Part shown: positions 53,540 to 62,217 of the stretch, in pieces
Position numbering within the stretch: position 1 is the stretch's first letter
Layout of the letters: each line of letters starts with the position of its first letter
Assembly: GCF_001417735.1 (NCBI RefSeq)
Contig: NZ_BBUZ01000029.1
Location: 124,001-188,000 of the forward strand
Length of the DNA stretch: 64,000 nt
Source: Streptomyces sp. NBRC 110028
Lineage (GTDB): Bacteria; Actinomycetota; Actinomycetes; Streptomycetales; Streptomycetaceae
Direction: 5' to 3'
Notes under the pieces: generated by a model
Told to the model about the DNA's origin: nothing
What the model saw: only the letters and a program-made list of their open reading frames with translations
The model's database searches: none
Program-made: the position numbers and the translations under genes

Positions 53540-55306
53540 GTGGCAGCCCACGACGACGACATCAACCGCGGCATCCGGCCGGGGCGCGGGTCTGACGACC
53601 CCGCCGGCCAGGTTGCCTATCTCGAGCAGGAAATCGCCGTCCTGCGCCGCAAGCTCGCCGACTCTCCGCGTCACACGAGGATTCTCGAAGAGCGGATCGT
53701 CGAGCTGCAGACCAATCTGGCGGGAGTGTCCGCACAGAACGAGCGGCTCGCGAACACCCTCCGTGAGGCCCGCGACCAGATCGTGGCCCTCAAGGAGGAG
53801 GTCGACCGGCTCGCGCAGCCGCCGGCCGGTTTCGGTGCCTTTCTGCAGGCGAACGAGGACGGCACGGCCGACATCTTCACCGGAGGCCGTAAACTCCGCG
53901 TGAATGTCAGCCCAAGCGTCGAGCTCGATGACCTCAGGCGGGGCCAGGAGGTCATGCTCAACGAGGCGCTCAATGTGGTCGAGGCCATGGAGTTCGAGCG
54001 CGCCGGGGACATCGTCACCCTCAAGGAGGTCCTTGAGGACGGCGAGCGGGCCCTGGTGATCGGGCACACCGACGAGGAGCGCGTGGTGCGGCTCGCCGAG
54101 CCGCTGCTGGAAACCACCATCCGCCCCGGTGACGCCCTGCTGCTGGAGCCCCGGTCCGGCTACGTCTACGAGGTCGTGCCGAAGAGCGAGGTCGAGGAGC
54201 TCGTCCTCGAAGAGGTCCCGGACATCGACTACACCAAGATCGGCGGCCTGGGAAACCAGATCGAGCTGATCCGGGACGCGGTCGAGCTTCCGTACCTCTA
54301 CCCCGACCTGTTCAAGGAGCACGAACTGCGGCCGCCCAAGGGCGTGCTGCTGTACGGCCCGCCCGGCTGCGGCAAGACGCTGATCGCGAAGGCCGTCGCC
54401 AACTCCCTTGCCAAGAAGGTCGCCGAGGTCACCGGCAAGCCCGCGGGGAAGAGCTTCTTCCTCAACATCAAGGGCCCCGAGCTGCTCAACAAGTACGTCG
54501 GTGAGACGGAGCGGCACATCCGGCTGGTCTTCCAGCGGGCCCGGGAGAAGGCCAGTGAGGGCACGCCGGTCATCGTCTTCTTCGACGAGATGGACTCCCT
54601 GTTCCGCACCCGCGGCTCCGGAGTCAGCTCGGACGTGGAGAACACCATCGTCCCGCAGCTGCTCTCCGAGATCGACGGTGTCGAGGGCCTGGAGAACGTC
54701 ATCGTCATCGGCGCCTCCAACCGTGAGGACATGATCGACCCGGCCATCCTGCGCCCCGGCCGCCTCGATGTGAAGATCAAGATCGAGCGTCCGGACGCCG
54801 AGGCCGCCAAGGACATCTTCTCGAAGTACCTGACCGATACACTGCCGGTCCACACGGACGACCTCGCCGAGCACAGCGGCTCCGCGAAGGCGGCCGTCGC
54901 CGGCATGATCCAGTCGGTCGTCGAGCAGATGTACGCGGAATCCGAGGAAAACCGCTTCCTCGAAGTCACCTACGCCAATGGCGACAAGGAAGTCCTCTAC
55001 TTCAAGGACTTCAACTCCGGCGCCATGATCCAGAACATTGTGGACCGGGCGAAGAAAATGGCCATCAAGGCATTCCTCGACCACAACCAGAAGGGCCTCA
55101 GGGTCTCCCACCTGCTCGCCGCCTGCGTGGACGAGTTCAAGGAGAACGAGGACCTGCCCAACACCACGAACCCGGACGACTGGGCCCGCATCTCCGGTAA
55201 GAAGGGCGAGCGGATCGTCTTCATCCGCACCCTGGTCACCGGAAAGCAGGGCGCGGACACGGGACGCTCCATCGACACGGTGGCCAACACCGGTCAGTAC
55301 CTGTAA
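53540..55306 (+). CDS. arc: proteasome-associated AAA ATPase (ARC/Mpa)
   Basis: The hexameric ATPase recognises Pup on tagged proteins, unfolds them and feeds them to the 20S core. The 588-residue protein has an N-terminal coiled coil (about 26-80) that would bind Pup and two OB domains (about 85-230). The AAA module has Walker A GPPGCGKT (about 273-280), Walker B FFDEMD (about 347-352) and the arginine region NREDMIDPAILRPGRLD. The C-terminus ends GQYL, the tail that docks into PrcA pockets. GTG 53540 follows GGAGGAGGTGAGG. A terminator follows the gene. Confidence 0.97.
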   Translation: MAAHDDDINRGIRPGRGSDDPAGQVAYLEQEIAVLRRKLADSPRHTRILEERIVELQTNLAGVSAQNERLANTLREARDQIVALKEEVDRLAQPPAGFGAFLQANEDGTADIFTGGRKLRVNVSPSVELDDLRRGQEVMLNEALNVVEAMEFERAGDIVTLKEVLEDGERALVIGHTDEERVVRLAEPLLETTIRPGDALLLEPRSGYVYEVVPKSEVEELVLEEVPDIDYTKIGGLGNQIELIRDAVELPYLYPDLFKEHELRPPKGVLLYGPPGCGKTLIAKAVANSLAKKVAEVTGKPAGKSFFLNIKGPELLNKYVGETERHIRLVFQRAREKASEGTPVIVFFDEMDSLFRTRGSGVSSDVENTIVPQLLSEIDGVEGLENVIVIGASNREDMIDPAILRPGRLDVKIKIERPDAEAAKDIFSKYLTDTLPVHTDDLAEHSGSAKAAVAGMIQSVVEQMYAESEENRFLEVTYANGDKEVLYFKDFNSGAMIQNIVDRAKKMAIKAFLDHNQKGLRVSHLLAACVDEFKENEDLPNTTNPDDWARISGKKGERIVFIRTLVTGKQGADTGRSIDTVANTGQYL

Positions 55307-55315
55307 CACCGCTGT

Positions 55316-55353
55316 CCGGCTGCGGATGTCCTGGACGGGGCATCCGCAGCCGG
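55316..55353 (+). terminator. terminator after arc
   Basis: CCGGCTGCGGATG and CATCCGCAGCCGG form a perfect 13-bp stem with a 12-base loop, 10 bases after the arc stop. It separates arc from dop, which probably has its own promoter in the 215 bases that follow. Confidence 0.8.
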
Positions 55354-55568
55354 ATGCGCTTTTCGGACGGCATTCATCGTATGAGTCCTACGAGCCCCAC
55401 CGGAGCAATGACTGTCATGATCTCCGCAGCACCGCACAGCCGTAACCGGCTCATCGGTACCGCCGCGATCCCGCGGCGCGGCGGCTCGGGGGCCGGTCGC
55501 GGACCGGAAGCGCAGCGGTACTTGAGCGCCGGCCCCGGCCTGGGGCCGCGCCGGGCAAGGAGGGCCGC

Positions 55569-57080
55569 ATGACCGTACGGCGCGTAATGGGAATCGAGAC
55601 GGAGTACGGGATCTCCGTCCCGGGGCACCCCAACGCCAATGCCATGCTCACCTCGTCCCAGGTCGTCAACGCCTACGCGGCGGCGATGCACCGGGCGCGC
55701 CGCGCCCGCTGGGACTTCGAGGAGGAGAACCCGCTGCGGGACGCCCGCGGCTTCGACCTCGCGCGTGAGTCCGCGGACGCCAGTCAGCTCACGGACGAGG
55801 ACATCGGCCTGGCCAACGTCATCCTCACCAACGGTGCGCGGCTCTACGTCGACCACGCGCACCCGGAGTACTCCGCCCCCGAGGTCACCAACCCGCGGGA
55901 CGCGGTGCTGTGGGACAAGGCGGGCGAGCGGATCATGGCCGAGGCCGCGATGCGCGCCGCCGAGCTGCCCGGCGCCCAGCCGATCCACCTGTACAAGAAC
56001 AACACCGACAACAAGGGCGCGTCCTACGGCACGCACGAGAACTACCTGATGAAGCGGGAGACCCCCTTCTCGGACATCGTGCGCCACCTGACGCCGTTCT
56101 TCGTCTCCCGCCAGGTCGTCACCGGCGCCGGCCGCGTCGGCATCGGCCAGGACGGCCACGAGCACGGCTTCCAGATCAGTCAGCGGGCCGACTACTTCGA
56201 GGTCGAGGTCGGGCTGGAGACCACCCTCAAGCGGCCCATCATCAACACCCGCGACGAGCCGCACGCCGACGCCGAGAAGTACCGCCGGCTGCATGTGATC
56301 ATCGGCGACGCCAACCTCTCCGAGCTGTCGACGTACCTCAAGCTCGGCACCACCTCACTGGTGCTGTCGATGATCGAGGACGGCTTCATCGCCGTGGACC
56401 TGGCCGTCGACCAGCCGGTCCGCACACTGCACCAGGTCTCGCACGACCCGACGCTGCGGCGCCTGATCACGCTGCGCAGCGGCCGCACGCTGACCGCCGT
56501 ACAGCTCCAGATGGAGTACTTCGAGCTGGCCCGCAAGTACGTCGAGGACCGCTTCGGCGCCGACGCCGACGAGCAGACCCGGGACGTGCTGACCCGCTGG
56601 GAGGACGTGCTCAACCGGCTGGAGCGCGACCCGATGTCGCTGTCCGGCGAGCTGGACTGGGTGGCCAAGCGCGAACTGCTGGAGGGCTACCGCAGGCGCG
56701 ACAGCCTGGAGTGGGACGCCGCCCGGCTCCATCTGGTGGACCTGCAGTACGCCGACGTACGCCCCGAGAAGGGCCTCTACAACCGGCTGGCGGCGCGCGG
56801 CAAGATGAAGCGGCTGCTGGACGACTCCGATGTCGCACGGGCGCAGAACAAGCCCCCGGAGGACACCCGCGCCTACTTCCGCGGCCGCTGCCTGGAGCAG
56901 TACGCGGACGACGTGGCGGCGGCCTCCTGGGACTCGGTGATCTTCGACCTCCCGGGCCGTGACTCCCTGCAACGGGTCCCCACGCTGGAGCCCCTCCGGG
57001 GCACCCGCAACCACGTCAAGGAGCTGCTGGACCGCTGCCGCACGGCCGAGGACCTGGTCCGGGTGCTGTCCGGAGGCTGA
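55569..57080 (+). CDS. dop: Pup deamidase/depupylase
   Basis: Dop removes Pup from conjugates and, where Pup ends in Gln, deamidates it to Glu. The 503-residue glutamine-synthetase-like protein has E10 in GIETEYGIS, D95 in LYVDHAHPEY (nucleophile position) and E100. It has LYKNNTDNKGASYGTHENYL and RPIINTRDEPHADAEKYRRL. The Dop-specific loop (about 48-82, FEEENPLRDARGFDLARES) tells it from PafA. ATG 55569 follows AAGGAGGGCCGC. It lies 136 bases ahead of pup. Confidence 0.96.
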   Translation: MTVRRVMGIETEYGISVPGHPNANAMLTSSQVVNAYAAAMHRARRARWDFEEENPLRDARGFDLARESADASQLTDEDIGLANVILTNGARLYVDHAHPEYSAPEVTNPRDAVLWDKAGERIMAEAAMRAAELPGAQPIHLYKNNTDNKGASYGTHENYLMKRETPFSDIVRHLTPFFVSRQVVTGAGRVGIGQDGHEHGFQISQRADYFEVEVGLETTLKRPIINTRDEPHADAEKYRRLHVIIGDANLSELSTYLKLGTTSLVLSMIEDGFIAVDLAVDQPVRTLHQVSHDPTLRRLITLRSGRTLTAVQLQMEYFELARKYVEDRFGADADEQTRDVLTRWEDVLNRLERDPMSLSGELDWVAKRELLEGYRRRDSLEWDAARLHLVDLQYADVRPEKGLYNRLAARGKMKRLLDDSDVARAQNKPPEDTRAYFRGRCLEQYADDVAAASWDSVIFDLPGRDSLQRVPTLEPLRGTRNHVKELLDRCRTAEDLVRVLSGG

Positions 57081-57215
57081 AATGGGCTCCGACCGGGAAT
57101 CATCGTGGTGGCCTCCACGCGTTGTAGCGAGTGGGAGGCCGATGTCGGACCCTGCTTGTAGGGTCTGATCTTGACACCGATCGAATCAGCGGGCGAACCG
57201 AGCGGGGTGAGGGAC

Positions 57216-57434
57216 ATGGCGACCAAGGACACCGGCGGCGGTCAGCAGAAGGCGTCGCGCACGACCGAGGAGGTCGAGGAGCAGGCGCAGGACGCACAGG
57301 CCGCGGAGGATCTCAAGGAGCGGCAGGAAAAGCTCTCCGACGACGTCGATTCCGTGCTGGACGAAATCGATGATGTGCTCGAAGAGAATGCCGAGGATTT
57401 CGTGCGGTCCTTCGTTCAGAAGGGTGGTGAGTGA
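57216..57434 (+). CDS. pup: prokaryotic ubiquitin-like protein Pup, ending in Gly-Gly-Glu
   Basis: The 72-residue, largely disordered protein MATKDTGGGQQKASR has the conserved ARC-binding helix region (DLKERQEKLSDDVDSVLDEI, DDVLEENAEDFVRSF) and ends VQKGGE. PafA links the side chain of the last Glu to target lysines. Because Glu rather than Gln is encoded, deamidation by Dop is not needed for conjugation here. ATG 57216 follows GGTGAGGGAC. Its stop overlaps the GTG start of the endonuclease-VII-like gene by four bases (GTGA). Confidence 0.96.
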   Translation: MATKDTGGGQQKASRTTEEVEEQAQDAQAAEDLKERQEKLSDDVDSVLDEIDDVLEENAEDFVRSFVQKGGE

Positions 57435-58069
57435 TTTCGCCTTCGATTGCAGGGCGAGATCAAGGATCGCTCGGGGTGAACGAAGATGTGAAAGCGAGGC
57501 GCTGTTCGCGTTGCAAGCAGGATCTGCAGCGGACTGCCTTCGCAAGCAACACGTCCATGTCCGATGGTCTCCAGGCGTACTGCCGGGAGTGCTCCGCCGA
57601 GTACTACCGGCAACGCCAGGAGGCCAAGGGGAAGAGGGTCCGGGAGAAGGTTCCGGTCCCGCCGGAACACAAGCGGTGTCCGCAGTGCGAAGAGGTGAAA
57701 CCGCACTCCGGATGGGGATGCGACAAGTCCTCATCGGACGGCTGGGCGAGCTATTGCCGTGAGTGCGGGGCGGAGCGGAACCGAGTCAGCTATTTCAAGC
57801 GCAAGTACGGCCTCACGCCGCCGGAGTTGGATGCGCTGGTGGCCGAGCAGCAAGGTGTCTGTTGCATATGCCTCGCCGCCCCGGCCGCGCATGTGGATCA
57901 CGACCACGGGACGGGTAGGGTCCGTGGCGTACTCTGCTTCAGCTGCGATGCGGCATTGGGGCAGTTCAAGGACCGAGCGGAGGCCATACGGCGTGCCGCC
58001 GCATATCTGGAAGGAAACGTGTGGAAGCCAACACTCGTAGCACCGGGCGTCTACCAGCTGCCTTCCTGA
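57431..58069 (+). CDS. endonuclease-VII-like HNH (beta-beta-alpha metal) protein between pup and prcB
   Basis: The 212-residue protein has two zinc-ribbon units (CSRCKQDL with CRECSAEYYR; CPQCEEV with CRECGAERN). A C-terminal endonuclease VII domain follows: CCICLAAPAAHVDHDHGTG, VRGVLCFSCDAALGQFKD. The zinc cysteines and catalytic His (VDHDH) are present, but the residue matching Asn62 of T4 endonuclease VII (LCNLCNAAEG) is Asp (CFSCDAALG). The GTG start overlaps the pup stop and the end overlaps the prcB start by 49 bases, so it is coupled to both. It may bind DNA without cutting it. A link to protein degradation is inferred from position only. Confidence 0.85.
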   Translation: MISPSIAGRDQGSLGVNEDVKARRCSRCKQDLQRTAFASNTSMSDGLQAYCRECSAEYYRQRQEAKGKRVREKVPVPPEHKRCPQCEEVKPHSGWGCDKSSSDGWASYCRECGAERNRVSYFKRKYGLTPPELDALVAEQQGVCCICLAAPAAHVDHDHGTGRVRGVLCFSCDAALGQFKDRAEAIRRAAAYLEGNVWKPTLVAPGVYQLPS

Positions 58070-58866
58070 CGCCAGGCTCATCCTCCTTCATGGACTTCCT
58101 CGGCGCGCATCAGCCCGAGCTGCTTCCGGGGAACCGCCCGCTTCCCCCGGTGCAGGGTGCGATCGAGGCACCGCATGGTACGACGATCGTGGCGGCGACG
58201 TTCGCCGGCGGGGTGGCGCTCGCCGGTGACCGCCGCGCGACCATGGGGAACGTCATCGCGCAGCGCGACATCGAGAAGGTCTTCCCGGCGGACGAGTACT
58301 CGGCCGTCGGCATCGCGGGCACGGCCGGTATCGCCGTGGAAATGGTCAAGCTCTTCCAGCTGGAGCTGGAGCACTTCGAGAAGGTCGAGGGCACCGTCCT
58401 CTCCCTGGAGGGCAAGGCCAACCGGCTGTCGACCATGATTCGCGGCAATCTCGGCATGGCGATGCAGGGGCTGGCCGTCGTCCCGCTCTTCGCGGGTTAT
58501 GACGTCGACCGGGGGAAGGGCCGCATCTTCTCCTACGACGTGACCGGCGGTCGTTCTGAGGAGCGCGGTTTCGCGGCCACCGGCTCCGGCTCGACGTTCG
58601 CTCGCGGTTCGCTCAAGAAGCTCTACCGCGAGGACCTGAACGAGGAGCAGGCCGCCACCGCCGTGATCCAGGCGCTGTACGACGCGGCGGATGACGACTC
58701 GGCGACCGGCGGCCCTGATCTGGCCCGGCGCATTTATCCCATCGTCACGGTCATCACCGAGGACGGTTTCAAGAAGTTCACCGAGGCAGAGGTGGCCGAC
58801 ATCGTCCACGCCATCCACGAGCGTCGGCTCGAGGAGCCGGACGGCCCGCGCGCCGCCCTGCTCTGA
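58021..58866 (+). CDS. prcB: 20S proteasome beta subunit
   Basis: PrcB is the catalytic subunit. The 281-residue precursor has a 53-residue propeptide ending PHG, and autocleavage would expose T54 (TTIVAATFAGGVALAGDRRA) as the N-terminal nucleophile. Asp in GDRRAT and Lys-type residues after FPADEYSAVGIAG complete the site, and GSGSTFARGSLKKLY is the family turn. GTG 58021 has GGAAGG six bases upstream and lies within the end of the preceding gene. prcA follows 54 bases later; 14 PrcB and 14 PrcA subunits build the barrel. Confidence 0.96.
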   Translation: MEANTRSTGRLPAAFLTPGSSSFMDFLGAHQPELLPGNRPLPPVQGAIEAPHGTTIVAATFAGGVALAGDRRATMGNVIAQRDIEKVFPADEYSAVGIAGTAGIAVEMVKLFQLELEHFEKVEGTVLSLEGKANRLSTMIRGNLGMAMQGLAVVPLFAGYDVDRGKGRIFSYDVTGGRSEERGFAATGSGSTFARGSLKKLYREDLNEEQAATAVIQALYDAADDDSATGGPDLARRIYPIVTVITEDGFKKFTEAEVADIVHAIHERRLEEPDGPRAALL

Positions 58867-58920
58867 GGGGACGGTTGACCCGGAATGTATTCGCCAATGA
58901 CAGAAAGGGACGGATAGCCG

Positions 58921-59709
58921 GTGACGACGCCGTTCTATGTATCGCCTCAGCAGGCCATGGCCGACCGCGCGGAATACGCCCGCAAGGGCATCGCGCGTGG
59001 CCGCAGCGTGGTAGTGCTGCAGTATTCCGACGGCATCCTCTTCGTCGCCGAGAATCCGTCCCGTGCCCTGCACAAGGTCAGCGAGATCTACGACCGGATC
59101 GCCTTCGCGGCGGTCGGCAAGTACAACGAATTCGAGAACCTGCGCATCGGCGGCGTCCGCTACGCCGATCTGCGCGGCTATACCTATGACCGCGACGATG
59201 TCACGGCCCGTGGCCTGGCCAATGTCTACGCGCAGACGCTGGGCACGATCTTCTCCAGCGCCGCCGAGAAGCCGTACGAGGTCGAGCTGATCGTCGCCGA
59301 GGTCGGGGAGGGCCCCGCCGACGACCAGATCTACCGGCTGCCGCACGACGGATCCATCGTGGACGAGCACGGCTCGGTCGCCGTCGGTGGCAACGCCGAC
59401 CAGATCAGCAGCTACCTCGACCAGCGCCACCGGGACGGCATGACGCTGGCCGAAGCCCTCAAGCTGGCCGTCGACTCGCTGGCCCGGGACAACAACGGTG
59501 GCGAGCGCAGCCTCACCGCCGAGCAGCTGGAGGTCGCGGTCCTGGACCGCAAGCGGCCTCAGGCCCGGAAGTTCAAGCGCGTCCTGGGCGGGCAGCTGGC
59601 CCGTCTCCTGGAGGGTTCCGGGGCCGCGGCGGAGGCCGACACGGAGTCGGAGTCCGGCGATTCCGAGGAGTCCGGCGAGTCCGGGGAGTCCTCCGCGAGC
59701 GAGGAGTAG
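58921..59709 (+). CDS. prcA: 20S proteasome alpha subunit
   Basis: PrcA forms the outer rings that gate the chamber and dock ARC. The 262-residue protein begins TTPFYVSPQQAMADRAEYAR (gate and H0 helix), then KGIARGRSVVVLQYSDGILF and the alpha-type core without a catalytic Thr. The last 30 residues are Ser/Glu/Gly-rich (ESESGDSEESGESGE) and disordered, as in other Streptomyces. The GTG at 58921 has AAAGGGAC upstream. A strong bidirectional terminator follows. Confidence 0.96.
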   Translation: MTTPFYVSPQQAMADRAEYARKGIARGRSVVVLQYSDGILFVAENPSRALHKVSEIYDRIAFAAVGKYNEFENLRIGGVRYADLRGYTYDRDDVTARGLANVYAQTLGTIFSSAAEKPYEVELIVAEVGEGPADDQIYRLPHDGSIVDEHGSVAVGGNADQISSYLDQRHRDGMTLAEALKLAVDSLARDNNGGERSLTAEQLEVAVLDRKRPQARKFKRVLGGQLARLLEGSGAAAEADTESESGDSEESGESGESSASEE

Positions 59710-59725
59710 GCACCGCCGGCGCCGT

Positions 59726-59765
59726 CCCGTCGTGGTGGGCCCCGACCGGGGCCCACCACGACGGG
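59726..59765. terminator. 18-bp perfect terminator hairpin after prcA
   Basis: CCCGTCGTGGTGGGCCCC and its perfect complement enclose a GACC loop. It lies between prcA and the convergent LacI gene and probably serves both. Confidence 0.9.
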
Positions 59766-59775
59766 CGTCAGCGCC

Positions 59776-60819
59776 TCATCCGCCCGGCGGGGGAGGGGCG
59801 CTGGAGTCCCGTACGACCAGCTCCACGGGCAGTGTCGTGTCCCCGGCCGGCTCCCCGTCCAGGACCGCCATCAGCGCGCGCATCCCCTCCGCCCCGACCG
59901 CCTGCGCGGGCAGCGTCACGGTGGTCAGCTCCGGCTCGACCGCCGTGGCCAGCGCCAGGTCGTCGACGCCGGTCACCGACACGTCCTCCGGCACCCGCAG
60001 CCCCAGCCGCCGGGCGGCCTTGCACGCGCCCGCCGCGAGAATGTCGTCGTCGCACATCAGCGCCGTGGGCCGGGGCCCCGGGCCGGTGAGCGCCCGCAGC
60101 GCCGCCTGCCGCCCCTCCTCCACGCCCAGCGCCGCGCGCTCGGTGTGCAGCACGGTGCCGGGCACCGCGCGCACCGCCCCGGCCAGGGCCCGGGCGCGCA
60201 CCCGGAAGGTCCAGGAGTCCACCGCCGCCGCCACATGGACGATCCGGCGGTGTCCGAGCCCCAGCAGATGCTCCGCCGCCTGCCGCATGCCGTCGCCGAT
60301 GTCCAGGTTGACGGTGGCGGCGGTGGCCGGGTCGTCGGGGTCGCTGTCGAGCATCACCAGCGGCAGCCCGCCCCCGCGCACCACGGCCAGCGCGTCGGCG
60401 GCCATCGAGGAGGCGATCACGCCGTCCAGCGAGGCCCGCGCCGAGTCGAACGGGTCCCGGGCCGGGCCGACGCCCTCGGGGGACGGGTAGAGGACCACGC
60501 CGAAGCCGTGGTCGGCGGCGACCCGGGCGGCGCCGGTGTACACGTGCGCGAAGAACTCGTTGGTCAGGGCCGGGACGACGAGCAGCACGGTCCGGGTGCG
60601 GCCCAGCCGCAGGCTGCGCGCCGCCAGGTTGGGCCGGTAGCCCAGCTCGCGCGCCGCGGCCCGCACGGCGTCCGCGGTGCGCTCCGAGACCCGTCCGCGC
60701 CACTTGTCGCCGAGCACGAGGGAGACGGTCGCCTGGGACACCCCGGCGCTCCGCGCCACGTCCCGGCTGGTGACCCGCGCCGCGGACGGTCCGGTCCCCT
60801 GTGCGGTCCCGTGTGCCAC
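59776..60819 (-). CDS. LacI-family transcriptional regulator, likely of the divergent MFS gene
   Basis: The 347-residue protein has a helix-turn-helix and hinge (VTSRDVARSAGVSQATVSLV, SERTADAVRAAARELGYRPN, AARSLRLGRTRT). A periplasmic-binding-protein-like effector domain follows (VLLVVPALTNEFFAHVYTGA, LDGVIASSMAAD, PLVMLDSDPDD, LMCDDDILAAGACKAARRLG, VTGVDDLALATAVEPELTT). GTG 60819 follows CGGAGGCGAA. It is divergent from the MFS gene at 60949 with a perfect palindrome between. The effector is unknown. The pair interrupts the proteasome genes. Confidence 0.87.
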   Translation of the reverse strand: MAHGTAQGTGPSAARVTSRDVARSAGVSQATVSLVLGDKWRGRVSERTADAVRAAARELGYRPNLAARSLRLGRTRTVLLVVPALTNEFFAHVYTGAARVAADHGFGVVLYPSPEGVGPARDPFDSARASLDGVIASSMAADALAVVRGGGLPLVMLDSDPDDPATAATVNLDIGDGMRQAAEHLLGLGHRRIVHVAAAVDSWTFRVRARALAGAVRAVPGTVLHTERAALGVEEGRQAALRALTGPGPRPTALMCDDDILAAGACKAARRLGLRVPEDVSVTGVDDLALATAVEPELTTVTLPAQAVGAEGMRALMAVLDGEPAGDTTLPVELVVRDSSAPPPPGG

Positions 60820-60886
60820 TTCGCCTCCGCTGCGTCCGTACCCGCTGTCCGCCCGCCACGGGTGGACCCGGGGCAGGCCGCCATGG

Positions 60887-60914
60887 TACGTATAACGTCG
60901 CGTCGTTATACGTA
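60887..60914. promoter_or_regulatory. 28-bp perfect inverted repeat, LacI-family operator between divergent genes
   Basis: TACGTATAACG and CGTTATACGTA are exact 11-base complements around TCGCGT. The site lies between the divergent LacI and MFS genes and is far more A/T-rich than its surroundings. It probably controls both genes. Confidence 0.85.
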
Positions 60915-60948
60915 AAACCCGATCCATCACCCACCAGGAGGGGCAGCC

Positions 60949-62208
60949 ATGGCCGCCGGTTACGGGGAACTGCTGCGCACCCGCCACGCGGCACGGCTGC
61001 TCACCGGCACGCTGATCGGCCGGCTCCCGAACGCCACCGCCGCGCTCGCCGTGGTGCTCTTCGCCCGCTCCGAGGGCGGGAGCTACGCGCTGGCCGGGGC
61101 GCTCACGGCCGTCTACGGCGTGGCCAACGCCATCGGGCAGCCCCTGCTGGGACGGGCGGTGGACCGCTGGGGCCAGCCGGTCGTGATGTTCCCGGCCGCC
61201 GTGGTGTCCGCGCTCGGGATGACGCTGTTCGCCGTCGTGGGCCTCGATCCGCTGCCGGTGGCGTACGCCGCCATGCTGCTCGCGGGCCTGTTCACGCCTC
61301 CGCTGGAGGGCGGGCTGCGGGCCCTGTGGCCGGACGTCCTGCGCCGTTCCGACCAGGTGCACGCGGCGTACGCGCTGGACGCCGTGGCCCAGGAGGTGAT
61401 GTTCGCCGTCGGCCCGCTGCTGGTCACCCTTCTGGTCGCCGGCTGGTCCGAGGCGGCCGCGCTGCTGGTCATCAACGCGGCCGGGGTCCTGGGCGCGCTG
61501 TCCGTCGTGGTGTCCACGCCGTCCCGGCGGTGGCGCTCCGCGCCGCGCGAGGCGCACTGGCTGGGCGCGCTGCGTTCCTCCGGGATGCTGGTGCTGCTCG
61601 GCTCGTTCTTCTTCGTCGGGATCGCGCTCGGCGCGATCGCGGTGGCAGCCGTCGCGTACGCGGACGAGCACGGCGGTGGAATGGTCTCCAGCTATCTGCT
61701 CTCCGCGCTCGGCGTGGGCGCCCTGGCCGGCGGCGTGGTCTACGGGGCCCGCCCGTGGGCCGGTCCGCCCGAGCGGCGGCTGCGGCTGCTGGTGGCCGCC
61801 CTGGCGCTCGGCTACGTGCCGCTCGTCCTGGTGCCGGGCGTCCCCGCGATGACGGCCCTCGCGGGCGTGGCGGGGGTGTTCCTGGCCCCGGCGCTCGCCT
61901 GTGCCTTCGTCGTCATCGACCGGCACGCCCCGGCGGGGACGGTCACCGAGGCGTTCTCCTGGCTCGTGACCACCTTCGTGGTGGGCAGTTCGGTCGGTAC
62001 GGCGGCCGCCGGCCCCGCCGTGCAGCTGGGCGGTGCGGGTCTCGGATTCGCCGTCCCGGGGGCCGCCGGAGCGGCCGCCCTGGCCGTCCTGCTGGCCGCC
62101 CGGAGGCACCTGAAGGAGGCGCCGGGGCGAACGCCGGATGACCTCCGTCGGGAAAATGATCGGAGCCATGCCGCCGAACCCGGTTTCAGAGCAGGCCATC
62201 AGGCGTAA
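60949..62208 (+). CDS. MFS transporter (drug/metabolite efflux type)
   Basis: The 419-residue protein has twelve hydrophobic segments. Motif A-like GQPLLGRAVDRWGQP lies between helices 2 and 3; PRLPNATAAL-like GRLPNATAALAVVLFARSEG opens the protein. A conserved GTVTEAFSWLVTTFVVGSSV lies in the C-terminal half. Such transporters of the SCO-type arabinose-efflux-like branch export small molecules. ATG 60949 follows AGGAGGGGCAGCC. It is controlled with the LacI gene by the palindrome at 60887-60914. pafA starts only 9 bases after its stop. Confidence 0.85.
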   Translation: MAAGYGELLRTRHAARLLTGTLIGRLPNATAALAVVLFARSEGGSYALAGALTAVYGVANAIGQPLLGRAVDRWGQPVVMFPAAVVSALGMTLFAVVGLDPLPVAYAAMLLAGLFTPPLEGGLRALWPDVLRRSDQVHAAYALDAVAQEVMFAVGPLLVTLLVAGWSEAAALLVINAAGVLGALSVVVSTPSRRWRSAPREAHWLGALRSSGMLVLLGSFFFVGIALGAIAVAAVAYADEHGGGMVSSYLLSALGVGALAGGVVYGARPWAGPPERRLRLLVAALALGYVPLVLVPGVPAMTALAGVAGVFLAPALACAFVVIDRHAPAGTVTEAFSWLVTTFVVGSSVGTAAAGPAVQLGGAGLGFAVPGAAGAAALAVLLAARRHLKEAPGRTPDDLRRENDRSHAAEPGFRAGHQA

Positions 62209-62217
62209 TGTTCAGGC

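Noticed and set aside
53501..55309. 602-codon minus-strand open frame over arc
   Set aside because: Mirror of the arc gene with Leu/Val/Asp runs and no start signal.
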